A DNA stretch of 64,000 nt. Origin: Nocardia brasiliensis ATCC 700358 (GTDB taxonomy: Bacteria > Actinomycetota > Actinomycetes > Mycobacteriales > Mycobacteriaceae). The stretch spans positions 6,944,001 to 7,008,000 of the forward strand of contig NC_018681.1 of the NCBI RefSeq assembly GCF_000250675.2, in the 5' to 3' direction. The notes beneath the pieces are model-generated. The model worked only from the letters and a program-made list of their open reading frames with translations. It had not been told where the DNA came from and made no database searches. The position numbers were made by a program, and so were the translations under genes. The stretch's first letter is position 1, and every line of letters starts with the position of its first letter. Below, in pieces: positions 1 to 8,352 of this stretch.

Positions 1-440
1 ACGGCGAGGTACTGCTGCGCGACGTGCCGGTCTCCTACCTGCTGTTCCTGGAGAAGCAGCTGGCCGAGCTGCACGCCTTCGTGCAGCGGCTGCCGGTGCT
101 CGACGCGGCCGAGGCGTGGTCGTTCGACGACTCCACCGACACCTGGCGGACCGACGCCGTGCGCACCATCCGGACCAAGAAGGTGCCGCGCAACCACGTG
201 AAGGCCGAGGCCACCGAGAAGCACCCGGCCCAGGTGGAGGTGTACTACGAGGACATCGCCATCGGCTACTGGAACACGGTGCGTTTCTCCGGCGCCCTGC
301 CCGCCCGCCGGGTGAACGAGCTGGCCGAGCGCGTCGACAAGCTCGCTCGCGCAGTGAAGTTCGCGCGCGAGGAGGCCAACGGGACCGAGGTCACCGACCG
401 CAAGACCGGTGACGTGATCTTCGGCTACCTGTTCCGCTGA
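1..440 (+). CDS. Conserved actinobacterial protein of unknown function, 5' end outside window
   Basis: The reading frame is open from the first bases (residues GEVLLRDVPVSYL lead into the visible part), so the start codon lies upstream of the window; the GTG at 24 is internal. About 145 C-terminal residues are seen, ending at a TGA at 438-440. The protein looks soluble, mixed alpha/beta, with a charged helix near the end (ELAERVDKLARAVKFAREEA) and the terminal GDVIFGYLFR. I recognise it as an actinobacterial hypothetical family but know no function. Two Y-RNA-like genes follow directly on the same strand, and Y RNAs are usually encoded close to the Ro60/Rsr (TROVE domain) gene, so this may be part of an Rsr locus; that is inference. 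Confidence 0.75.
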   Translation, partial: GEVLLRDVPVSYLLFLEKQLAELHAFVQRLPVLDAAEAWSFDDSTDTWRTDAVRTIRTKKVPRNHVKAEATEKHPAQVEVYYEDIAIGYWNTVRFSGALPARRVNELAERVDKLARAVKFAREEANGTEVTDRKTGDVIFGYLFR

Positions 441-444
441 AACC

Positions 445-468
445 GCCCGGGGTCGATCGGCCCCGGGC
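445..468 (+). terminator. Hairpin after the first gene
   Basis: Perfect 8-bp inverted repeat, GCCCGGGG (445-452) and CCCCGGGC (461-468), with an 8-nt loop, starting 5 bases after the stop codon. No T-run follows, as is common for actinobacterial terminators. It separates the upstream gene from the structured RNAs. Confidence 0.6.
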
Positions 469-477
469 CCACAGACT

Positions 478-496
478 CCCCCGCCGCGTGCGGGGG
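478..496 (+). other. Second strong hairpin, leader of the first Y-RNA-like gene
   Basis: CCCCCGC (478-484) pairs with GCGGGGG (490-496) around a 5-nt loop. It lies between the terminator and the first structured RNA. It could be a second terminator or the 5' end of the RNA itself; the sequence does not decide. Confidence 0.4.
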
Positions 497-500
497 AAGC

Positions 501-639
501 GCAAGGAGCGCACACTCAAACTGAAGTTGAACCTGAAATCCACGGCGTCAGTGGGGGTTCGAGTCCCCCTCCGGGCATCCATGTCCGGGTAGCCCAACAG
601 GCAGAGGCAACCGTGCCAATCTCAGACTCTCGCTCCAGC
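501..639 (+). ncRNA. Y-RNA-like RNA with tRNA-mimic domain (YrlA type), copy 1
   Basis: Bases 541-615 fold as a tRNA body in permuted order. The anticodon-position stem CACGG (541-545) pairs with CCGTG (611-615). A T-arm follows: GGGGG, loop TTCGAGT, CCCCC (553-569). The acceptor stem 570-577 with 582-589 is closed by a UCCA tetraloop instead of being open. The D-arm is GCC/GGC (592-594, 606-608) with GG at 600-601. Outside it, CTGA (533-536) pairs with TCAG (622-625) and GGAGCG (505-510) with CGCTCC (631-636), giving a long terminal stem. A tRNA-like module with joined ends on a long stem is the known design of bacterial Y RNAs, which bind the Ro60 orthologue Rsr and can tether it to PNPase. 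Exact ends are estimates from pairing. Confidence 0.7.
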
Positions 640-644
640 ACGAG

Positions 645-799
645 TATTCGCCGCCGAACACCGACGGTACGAGGAAGGGACACGCACGCGACGAGATGCC
701 GGTTCGACTCCGGCCTTCCCCGCCATGGGGAAGTGGTCCAAAGGCACGACACGCCGTGAATCTCAGCCTCATCTCTTCCCCCACCGGGGTGGGCGAATT
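645..799 (+). ncRNA. Y-RNA-like RNA with tRNA-mimic domain (YrlA type), copy 2
   Basis: This has the same architecture as copy 1 with different sequence. The T-arm is GCCGG, loop TTCGACT, CCGGC (698-714). The acceptor strand CTTCCCC (715-721) pairs with GGGGAAG (727-733) across a GCCAT loop. The D-arm is GTC/GAC (736-738, 748-750) with GG in its loop. The anticodon-position stem CACGCG (685-690) pairs with 752-758 with one bulged C at 755. Outer helices are GGAAG (673-677) with CTTCC (775-779), GGT (666-668) with ACC (783-785) and ATTCGCC (646-652) with GGCGAAT (792-798), all nested. Different bases giving the same fold is covariation-like support. Both copies share AATCTCAGNCTC just 3' of the tRNA body. 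Confidence 0.7.
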
Positions 800-813
800 G
801 GGCGGCAGAACCG

Positions 814-844
814 GAACCCGGGAGCAGGCTAAGCTCCCGGGTTC
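814..844. terminator. Bidirectional terminator between the structured RNAs and the minus-strand reductase
   Basis: AACCCGGGAGC (815-825) and GCTCCCGGGTT (833-843) form an 11-bp stem, extended by G814-C844, with a 7-nt loop. It sits 8 bases from the stop of the minus-strand gene and 15 bases after the second structured RNA, so it can serve both. Confidence 0.75.
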
Positions 845-851
845 TCCCATG

Positions 852-1529
852 TCAGCGCTGTGCGGCGGCGAGCAGTTCGCGAATCCTGGTGCCGTCCGCG
901 GGGGTTGCGGCGTTCTCCCAGAACGGAAGTGCCGCCGCGTAGGCGTCGGCGTAGACCGGCGTGCTCACCTGGAAGCGCCAGCTCTCGCTCAGCGGGCCGG
1001 CATCGACGGTGTCGTAGCCGAGCGCGTCGATCAGTTGTGCCGCAGCGACTTTCGCGCCGGTGTCGTTGCCCGCGATCGGCAGCGCCGACCGGTCGACGGC
1101 GCCCGCAGGACGGGCCAGTTCGCCGAGGTGCACGAAGTAGATGTTGTTGAACGCCTTGACCACCTTCGAGGTCGGCAGATGTTTTTGCAGCAGTTCACTG
1201 CTCGTCACGGTACCGTCCGCGAGTTCGGCGAAGGTGCCGTCCCGATCCGGGTAGTAGTTGTTGGTGTCGATGACGACCTTGCCCGCCAGGGGCGCGACCG
1301 GCACCTGCTGGTAATTGCGTAGCGGCACGGTCACCACCACGATGTCCCCCGCCGCGGCCGCCTCGTCGGCGGTCGCCGCCCGCGCCCGTGGGCCGAGCTC
1401 CGCGACCAGATCGGACAGGGTTTCGGGACCACGGGAGTTGCTGAGCACCACGTCGAGTCCCGCGGCGATGGCGAGTCGCGCCACCGTACCGCCGATGTTC
1501 CCGCTGCCGATCAATCCAAGGGTTGTCAT
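852..1529 (-). CDS. NADP-binding F420-dependent reductase-like protein
   Basis: About 225 residues with an N-terminal Rossmann fold (TLGLIGSGNIGGTVARLA), followed by the DTNNYYPDRDG segment and the KVVKAFNNIYF motif typical of F420H2:NADP oxidoreductase-like proteins (COG2085). The family moves hydride between NADP and F420 or acts on related substrates; the true substrate here is unknown. I chose ATG at 1529 because family members begin directly at the first beta strand; an in-frame GTG at 1547 would add six residues and has a better-placed AGG, so it remains possible. It is a single gene, ending at the bidirectional terminator at 814-844. Confidence 0.8.
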   Translation of the reverse strand: MTTLGLIGSGNIGGTVARLAIAAGLDVVLSNSRGPETLSDLVAELGPRARAATADEAAAAGDIVVVTVPLRNYQQVPVAPLAGKVVIDTNNYYPDRDGTFAELADGTVTSSELLQKHLPTSKVVKAFNNIYFVHLGELARPAGAVDRSALPIAGNDTGAKVAAAQLIDALGYDTVDAGPLSESWRFQVSTPVYADAYAAALPFWENAATPADGTRIRELLAAAQR

Positions 1530-1643
1530 ACGCCGCACAACCGCCACCGGACCTGCGATGTTCCCGGGATGCGGCGCTGACCGGGGCAGATGTGAGCTAC
1601 ACCATGCGCGACACCGATCGCGACATATCGGACGGCCGCGGAT

Positions 1644-3236
1644 TCAGCGCGCGTTCGCCGTGAGATCGCGGATCAGCAGCGCCGCGTGCAACGAGGTGCG
1701 CGACTCCCCGTCCTCGAGATCGACGGCGAGAATGCGTTCGATTCGCGCCAGCCGCTCGTACAGGGTCGGCCTGCTGATGTTGAGCCGCCGCGCGAGTTCG
1801 GTCTTGTTGCCCGCCAGGTCGAGGAACTGGCGCAGCGTGCCGGTCAGGTCGGCGCCTTGCCGAATGTCGTAGCGCAGCAACGCACTCAGTTCCGTTTCCG
1901 CGAATCGTTGCACGCCGGGCTCGTTGCGGATCAGCGAGAGCAGCCCGCGCAGCCGCACATCACCACTGCGATAGAACGGCCGCGGCGCCGAACTCCGTAG
2001 CGACAGCGCCACTTCCGCGATGTGCGCCGCGTGCGGCAGCTCGTGCGCGGTGTCGAGCAGCGAATTTGCTTCGGCGCCGACGCCGATCACGACCCGTTCG
2101 ACGCCGTCGACCCGGCGAACCTCGCCGGCGATCGCGACGCAAGCCGCGGTCAGGCTCTCGTCGAGCGCACCGGTGCGCGGCAGCGCCAGGATCATGCCGA
2201 CCCGGTCGCCCTGATCGGCGGCGGCGAGTGCGGTGAATTTCGCCAAGCCGAGTCCGTGCGTGATCGCGTCCAGGATGCCCGCGGCACGGCGTTGCCGGGC
2301 GACCGGATCGGCCTCGGCGACGGCCGCGACATCGACGGCCAACGGCACGTAGGCGGCGCGCCGGGCGAGGCCGAGCGCGGCGGCCCGGGCCACCGCGTCG
2401 CGTTCGTCCACCACCCGGCCGTTGACCATGTCGTCGATGAGCCCGGTCTGCGCCTGGCGATGCAGGCCGAAGCGGTCCTTCTCGATCATCCGATGCAGCG
2501 TGAGCGTCTGTGCCGCGCGTTCGAGCACCATCGTGGCGCGGGCGGTCGGCACCTCGCTCGAGCGCAGGATCAACCGCCCCCAGCGCTGGGTGTGCGGGCC
2601 CACGGCCACCGCGTCCCAGCCATCGGGCAGCAGCCGCGAGATGTTCTCCCAGTCGTCGAGCAGCGCCGACGTGCTCGCGTGCTTGGCGGTGAACGCCAGC
2701 ACCCGGTGCGCCAGATCTTCCAGCACCACCGACGAATCGAGCATGCCCGCAGCGGTTTTCACGATCTCGGCGAGCGAGGCCCGGCGCACGCTGAGGTCGG
2801 TGAAGGTCTCGTGCACGGTGCGCGCGAACTCCACTTCCGCGTATTGGTCGGCCACGATCACCCGGTGCACCGCCTCGGTGATCTCCACGAATCGGGTCAC
2901 CCGGTGCAGCGCGATCACGGGCAGCCCGAGCGCGTCGGCGGTCTGCGCGACGATCGGCGGCAGCCGCGGCACGTACGCGCCCAACTCGACGACCAGCCCG
3001 GACACCCCGGCCGCGGCGAGTGCGGTCAGGTAAGCGGCGGTCGCACTGTCGCCGTGGCTCATCGGCTGGCCGGTGGTCAGGATCAGTTCCCCGCCCGCGA
3101 GCAGCTGCGCCACCTCCGCGACCTCGCTGACGTGCACCCAGCGCACCGGCCGGTCCAGCGATCCGCCGGCGACGACCTCGGGCGCACCGGCCCGCACCAC
3201 CGGCATCGCCAGCACATCGGACACGGAGGGCAGCAC
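1644..3236 (-). CDS. PucR family transcriptional regulator
   Basis: 530 residues. The N-terminal third is the PucR purine-catabolism-type sensor domain (SVSDVLAMPVV, then VRWVHVSEVAEVAQLLAGGELILTTG). The C-terminus holds the HTH_30 DNA-binding helix-turn-helix (NKTELARRLNISRPTLYERL). PucR-type proteins regulate neighbouring catabolic genes, often for purines, pyrimidine breakdown products or amines. It is divergent from mmsA across 136 bp, which suggests it controls mmsA and the aminotransferase. The GTG start at 3236 has a TACGAT -10 element exactly 7 nt upstream (3248-3243 on this strand), so the message may be leaderless. Confidence 0.9.
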   Translation of the reverse strand: MLPSVSDVLAMPVVRAGAPEVVAGGSLDRPVRWVHVSEVAEVAQLLAGGELILTTGQPMSHGDSATAAYLTALAAAGVSGLVVELGAYVPRLPPIVAQTADALGLPVIALHRVTRFVEITEAVHRVIVADQYAEVEFARTVHETFTDLSVRRASLAEIVKTAAGMLDSSVVLEDLAHRVLAFTAKHASTSALLDDWENISRLLPDGWDAVAVGPHTQRWGRLILRSSEVPTARATMVLERAAQTLTLHRMIEKDRFGLHRQAQTGLIDDMVNGRVVDERDAVARAAALGLARRAAYVPLAVDVAAVAEADPVARQRRAAGILDAITHGLGLAKFTALAAADQGDRVGMILALPRTGALDESLTAACVAIAGEVRRVDGVERVVIGVGAEANSLLDTAHELPHAAHIAEVALSLRSSAPRPFYRSGDVRLRGLLSLIRNEPGVQRFAETELSALLRYDIRQGADLTGTLRQFLDLAGNKTELARRLNISRPTLYERLARIERILAVDLEDGESRTSLHAALLIRDLTANAR

Positions 3237-3372
3237 CGACGAATCGTAATATGAATCGCTGAATCGCGTACAGATCGTCGGGCGATATCGCAGGGTTGAT
3301 GCCGGAGAGTAGTAGCAAGGAGGCGTCCACCCGCCGCCGCACCGCGACGCTCACGGATCGAAACGAGGAGAT
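3237..3372. promoter_or_regulatory. Divergent promoter region, PucR regulator and mmsA
   Basis: It holds three GAATCG direct repeats (3241-3268) over the probable -10 of the regulator gene, a natural place for autoregulation. On the other side a strong GAGGAG ribosome-binding site lies just before the mmsA start at 3373. The rest is G+C-rich with no further clear motif. Confidence 0.45.
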
Positions 3373-4863
<1,491 letters not shown>

Positions 4864-4922
4864 CCCCGTCCACCACTGAGCACAGGTAGCCGACAGCACA
4901 AGTGACGCAGGAGAACTCGACG

Positions 4923-6293
4923 ATGACCCTCCCGAACGGATTGACCCCGGAGGCCGCCCGCGAGGCGGCAGCGCGCGCGTACGAGCTCGATCGTCGCCAC
5001 GTCTTCCACTCCTGGTCCGCCCAGGCGCAGCTGGATCCGATGACCATCAGCGCCACCCAGGGCTGTTATGTGTGGGACGGCGAGGGCACCAGGCTGCTCG
5101 ATTTCTCCTCTCAGCTGGTGAATACCAACATCGGGCATCAACATCCGAAAGTCGTTGCGGCGGTGCAACAGCAGGCGGCCAAGCTGTGCACCGTCGCACC
5201 GCAGCACGTCAACGACGCGCGCTCGGAGGCGGCCCGCCTGATCGCCGAGCGCACGCCGGGCGAGCTGAACAAGATCTTCTTCACCAACGGCGGGGCCGAG
5301 GCCGTCGAGCACGCGGTGCGGATGGCCCGGCTGCACACCGGCCGCTACAAGGTGCTCGCCCGGTACCGCTCGTATCACGGCGGGACGGAGACCGCGATCA
5401 ACCTGACCGGTGATCCGCGGCGCTGGCCCAACGATCACGGCAACAGCGGTGTCGTGCACTTCTTCGGGCCATTCCTGTATCGCACGCAATTCCATTCGAG
5501 CGATGAAACCCAGGAGACCGAGCGGGCGCTGGCGCATCTGGAACAGACCATCGCCTTCGAGGGGCCGAACACCATCGCGGCGATCGTGCTCGAATCCATC
5601 CCCGGCACAGCGGGAATCATGATCCCGCCACCCGGATACCTGGCGGGCGTGCGCGCACTGTGCGACAAGTACGGCATCGTGTTCATCGCCGACGAGGTGA
5701 TGTCCGGGTTCGGCCGGACCGGAAAGTGGTTCGCGATAGAGCATTTCGACGGCGTGGTGCCCGATCTGCTGACCTTCGCGAAGGGCGTCAACTCCGGCTA
5801 CGTGCCGCTGGGCGGTGTCGCGATCAGCCCGGCGATCGCCGCGACCTTCGACGACCGCCCCTATCCGGGCGGCCTGACCTATTCGGGTCATCCCCTCGCG
5901 ACCGCGGCCGCCGTCGCGACCATCACGGCGATGACCGACGAGGGCATCGTCGAACACGCCGCCGACATCGGTGCGCGCGTGCTCGGCCCCGGTCTGCGCG
6001 AGCTCGCCGAGCGGCATCCCAGCATCGGGGACGTCCGCGGTGCCGGGGTCTTCTGGGCACTCGAACTCGTCCGCGACCGGACGACGCGGGAGCCGCTCGC
6101 CCCGTACGGCGGAACGAGCGCGGCGATGACCGAGGTGGTCGCCGCCTGCCGCGCGGCCGGGCTGCTGATGTTCGTGAACTTCAATCGCCTGCATGTGGTC
6201 CCGCCGTGCATCGTCAGCGAGGCCGAAGCGAAGGAGGGTCTGGCCATCCTCGACCACACCCTGACCGTCGCCGACCGCCACGCCGTCGGCTGA
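4923..6293 (+). CDS. Class III PLP-dependent aminotransferase (omega-amino acid type)
   Basis: 456 residues from the ATG at 4923, chosen because GCAGGAG (4907-4913) sits at proper spacing; a GTG at 4902 lies upstream of that site. Seen motifs: the phosphate-binding FFTNGGAEAVEHA, the cofactor aspartate in VFIADEVMSGFGRTGKW (Asp257) and the Schiff-base lysine in TFAKGVNSGYVPLGG (Lys287). Family members move the amino group of omega-amino acids (beta-alanine, GABA, taurine-like amines) to pyruvate or 2-oxoglutarate. The partner mmsA, 59 bp upstream, argues for beta-alanine or 3-aminoisobutyrate giving the semialdehyde. It ends before a strong terminator hairpin at 6309-6340. Confidence 0.85.
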   Translation: MTLPNGLTPEAAREAAARAYELDRRHVFHSWSAQAQLDPMTISATQGCYVWDGEGTRLLDFSSQLVNTNIGHQHPKVVAAVQQQAAKLCTVAPQHVNDARSEAARLIAERTPGELNKIFFTNGGAEAVEHAVRMARLHTGRYKVLARYRSYHGGTETAINLTGDPRRWPNDHGNSGVVHFFGPFLYRTQFHSSDETQETERALAHLEQTIAFEGPNTIAAIVLESIPGTAGIMIPPPGYLAGVRALCDKYGIVFIADEVMSGFGRTGKWFAIEHFDGVVPDLLTFAKGVNSGYVPLGGVAISPAIAATFDDRPYPGGLTYSGHPLATAAAVATITAMTDEGIVEHAADIGARVLGPGLRELAERHPSIGDVRGAGVFWALELVRDRTTREPLAPYGGTSAAMTEVVAACRAAGLLMFVNFNRLHVVPPCIVSEAEAKEGLAILDHTLTVADRHAVG

Positions 6294-6308
6294 CCCGGAC
6301 GGGTACTC

Positions 6309-6340
6309 GCGCCGCACAGCACGTAGTAGCTGTGCGGCGC
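6309..6340 (+). terminator. Terminator of the mmsA-aminotransferase operon
   Basis: Perfect 12-bp stem, GCGCCGCACAGC (6309-6320) with GCTGTGCGGCGC (6329-6340), 8-nt loop, 15 bases after the stop codon. No T-run. Confidence 0.75.
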
Positions 6341-6389
6341 ATCCGTGCTCGGCGGAATGCCGCGGGGGCGCGGCGTGTTTCAGAAAAGC

Positions 6390-6803
6390 ATGACCGATAC
6401 CGGTGTGCTTTCCGCGGAATTGAAGAAGTATCTGGACGAGTCGAAGGTGTTCGCCACCGTGGCGACGAGCGGGCCCAACGGCCAGCCGCACCTCACCGTC
6501 ATCTGGCTCGAACGCGACGGCGACGACCTGCTCTTCTCCACCACCACCGATCGCCAGCAGGGCAAGAACATCGCTCGCGACCCGCGCGTCACCATCATGA
6601 TCAACCCGCCGGAGAACCCCTACACCTACGCCGAGATCCGCGGGACCGCCACGCTCACCCCGGACCCGGACAAGACCCTGCCGGACAAGCTGTCCACCAA
6701 GTACACCGGGCAGAAGTACCTGGATTTCAACCCGGCCTCGGTCAACGACGGCCCGCGCGTCATCGTGCGGGTGACGCCCCGCAAGGTCGCAGGACGCCTC
6801 TGA
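6390..6803 (+). CDS. PPOX-class FMN/F420-binding split beta-barrel protein
   Basis: 137 residues from the ATG at 6390. The sequence has the pyridoxamine-phosphate-oxidase-like split barrel: LKKYLDESKVFATVAT, then PHLTVIWLERDGDDLLFS, RQQGKNIARDPRVTIMI and a YTYAEIRGTATL strand. Actinobacterial members with this pattern usually bind F420 or FMN and act as small reductases; the substrate is unknown. An upstream GTG at 6345 would add 15 non-conserved residues and was not used. The gene converges with the MFS gene, 19 bp away. Confidence 0.82.
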   Translation: MTDTGVLSAELKKYLDESKVFATVATSGPNGQPHLTVIWLERDGDDLLFSTTTDRQQGKNIARDPRVTIMINPPENPYTYAEIRGTATLTPDPDKTLPDKLSTKYTGQKYLDFNPASVNDGPRVIVRVTPRKVAGRL

Positions 6804-6822
6804 TCCGCGAAGCCCGGCGGGC

Positions 6823-8307
6823 CTAGGACTGCTGGGCTTCTTCCTGCGCGTGCTGCGCCTGCGCGACCTGCGCCGCCGTGTAGCGGATGGCGAGCGCGAT
6901 CAGCAGGGTGAGCAGCACGCCGACACCGCATAGGAACAGCGCGAGGGTGTAGCCGCTGCTGAGCGCGTCGAGCTGGGCGGTGTTCATGGCGCTGGGTTTG
7001 ACGGTGTTGCTGCCGCCCAGCGCCAGGGAGCGTGAGACCACCACGGGGCCGAGGAAGCCCAGGGCCAGGGCCGGGCCGAACGCGAGCAGCATCTGACCGA
7101 CCGCGCTCAGCGGACCGATCTCGGTCACCTCGACGCCGACGATCAGGCACAGCGGCACGATGACCAGCACGATGCCGACGCCGGTGCCGATCACCAGGAA
7201 CAGCACGAGCAGGGTGGGCAGGTTCGCGGTGCGGTCCAGGGTCGAGCCGAACAGCAGGGCGACGGCCGCCAGACCGCCGCCTGCGCCGATCAGGATCCGC
7301 GGCGCAATCCGCATCACCAGTTTCGAGGTCAACGCGCCGCCGATACCCATGCCGATGGTGAACGGAATGAAGATCAGGCCGGCCTGTAAAGCGCTGTAGC
7401 CCAGCACGTTCTGCACGTACTGCGCGCCGAAGACGGAGATGCCGCCCATCACCCCGCTGGCCAGCAGCACCGCGAGGAAGGTCGCGACCCGGTCCTGGCT
7501 GCTGAACAGCGACCACGGCAGCAGCGGGTTGTCCACGTTGCGCTCGGCGATGATGAAGGTGATCAGCAGGACGCCGCCGGCCACCAGCGAACCGATGATC
7601 ACGGGGTGGCCCCAGCCCAGCGCGGGACCTTCCATGCCACCGAACACCAGGGTGGCGACGCCGATCGTGGCCAGCACGGCACCGCGCACGTCGAGCGAGA
7701 GGCGATGGTGCTCGGTGTCGCGCAGACAGCGCATCGCGCCCACGAAAACCAGCAGGCCGATCGGCACATTGATCAAGAAGATGCCGCGCCACCAGACATC
7801 GGCCAGCGCGCCACCGACCACCAAGCCGCCGACCGAACCGACGCCGACCATCGCGCCGAAGATCGCGATCGCCTGATTGCGCGCCTTACCCGGCGCGAAG
7901 GTGGTCGCGACGAGCGCCAAGGCGGTGGGCGAGGCGAAGGCCGCGCCGATCCCCTGCACGGCGCGCATGCCGATCAGCATGCCGCCGTTGATCGCCAAAC
8001 CGCACAGCAGCGAGGACACGGTGAACAGGGCGACGCCGAGCAGGAACATCTTCTTGCGCCCGAACGCGTCACCGACCCGCCCGCCGAGCAGCATGAGCCC
8101 GGCGTAGGTGAGGGCGTAGGACGTGATCACCCAGTTCGCGCTGGACGCGGACATCCCGAAATCCGCCTGCAGCCGCGGGACCACCAGGATCATGACCGTG
8201 CCGTCCAGCACGCTCATCAGCTGCATTCCGCTGAGGACGAGAATCGCGAGCCCGAACGCCCGCTCTTTCACTGGATACTGCGTCGGCGCAGCGGGATTCT
8301 CGAGCAC
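6823..8307 (-). CDS. efpA: MFS drug efflux transporter, EfpA/QacA-like (DHA2 type)
   Basis: 494 residues with about 14 hydrophobic segments, the DHA2 layout. The motif after helix 2 (GGRVGDAFGRKK) and motif C in helix 5 (GSVGGLVVGGAL) are present. Proton-driven export of drugs or lipids across the inner membrane is the known role of the family. The sequence around helices 2-6 closely resembles mycobacterial EfpA, and the next gene upstream is siroheme synthase, as in M. tuberculosis. The GTG start at 8307 has TACAGT (8321-8316 on this strand) 8 bases before it, so a very short or absent leader is likely. Confidence 0.88.
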   Translation of the reverse strand: MLENPAAPTQYPVKERAFGLAILVLSGMQLMSVLDGTVMILVVPRLQADFGMSASSANWVITSYALTYAGLMLLGGRVGDAFGRKKMFLLGVALFTVSSLLCGLAINGGMLIGMRAVQGIGAAFASPTALALVATTFAPGKARNQAIAIFGAMVGVGSVGGLVVGGALADVWWRGIFLINVPIGLLVFVGAMRCLRDTEHHRLSLDVRGAVLATIGVATLVFGGMEGPALGWGHPVIIGSLVAGGVLLITFIIAERNVDNPLLPWSLFSSQDRVATFLAVLLASGVMGGISVFGAQYVQNVLGYSALQAGLIFIPFTIGMGIGGALTSKLVMRIAPRILIGAGGGLAAVALLFGSTLDRTANLPTLLVLFLVIGTGVGIVLVIVPLCLIVGVEVTEIGPLSAVGQMLLAFGPALALGFLGPVVVSRSLALGGSNTVKPSAMNTAQLDALSSGYTLALFLCGVGVLLTLLIALAIRYTAAQVAQAQHAQEEAQQS

Positions 8308-8352
8308 AGAGAGCCACTGTAGACGACCTGTGCCACCGCGGTGCCCGGCCGA

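Noticed and set aside
446..577. An ordinary tRNA using GCCCGGG at 446 as 5' acceptor strand for the T-arm at 553-569
   Set aside because: No D-arm or anticodon arm lies between, the span is too long (132 nt), and 445-468 forms its own perfect terminator hairpin.
541..757. Permuted tRNA genes that mature into working tRNAs
   Set aside because: The acceptor-D-T pattern fits, but the anticodon loop cannot be closed, the outer stems extend far beyond a tRNA intron, and the design equals the tRNA-mimic domain of bacterial Y RNAs, which is the simpler reading.
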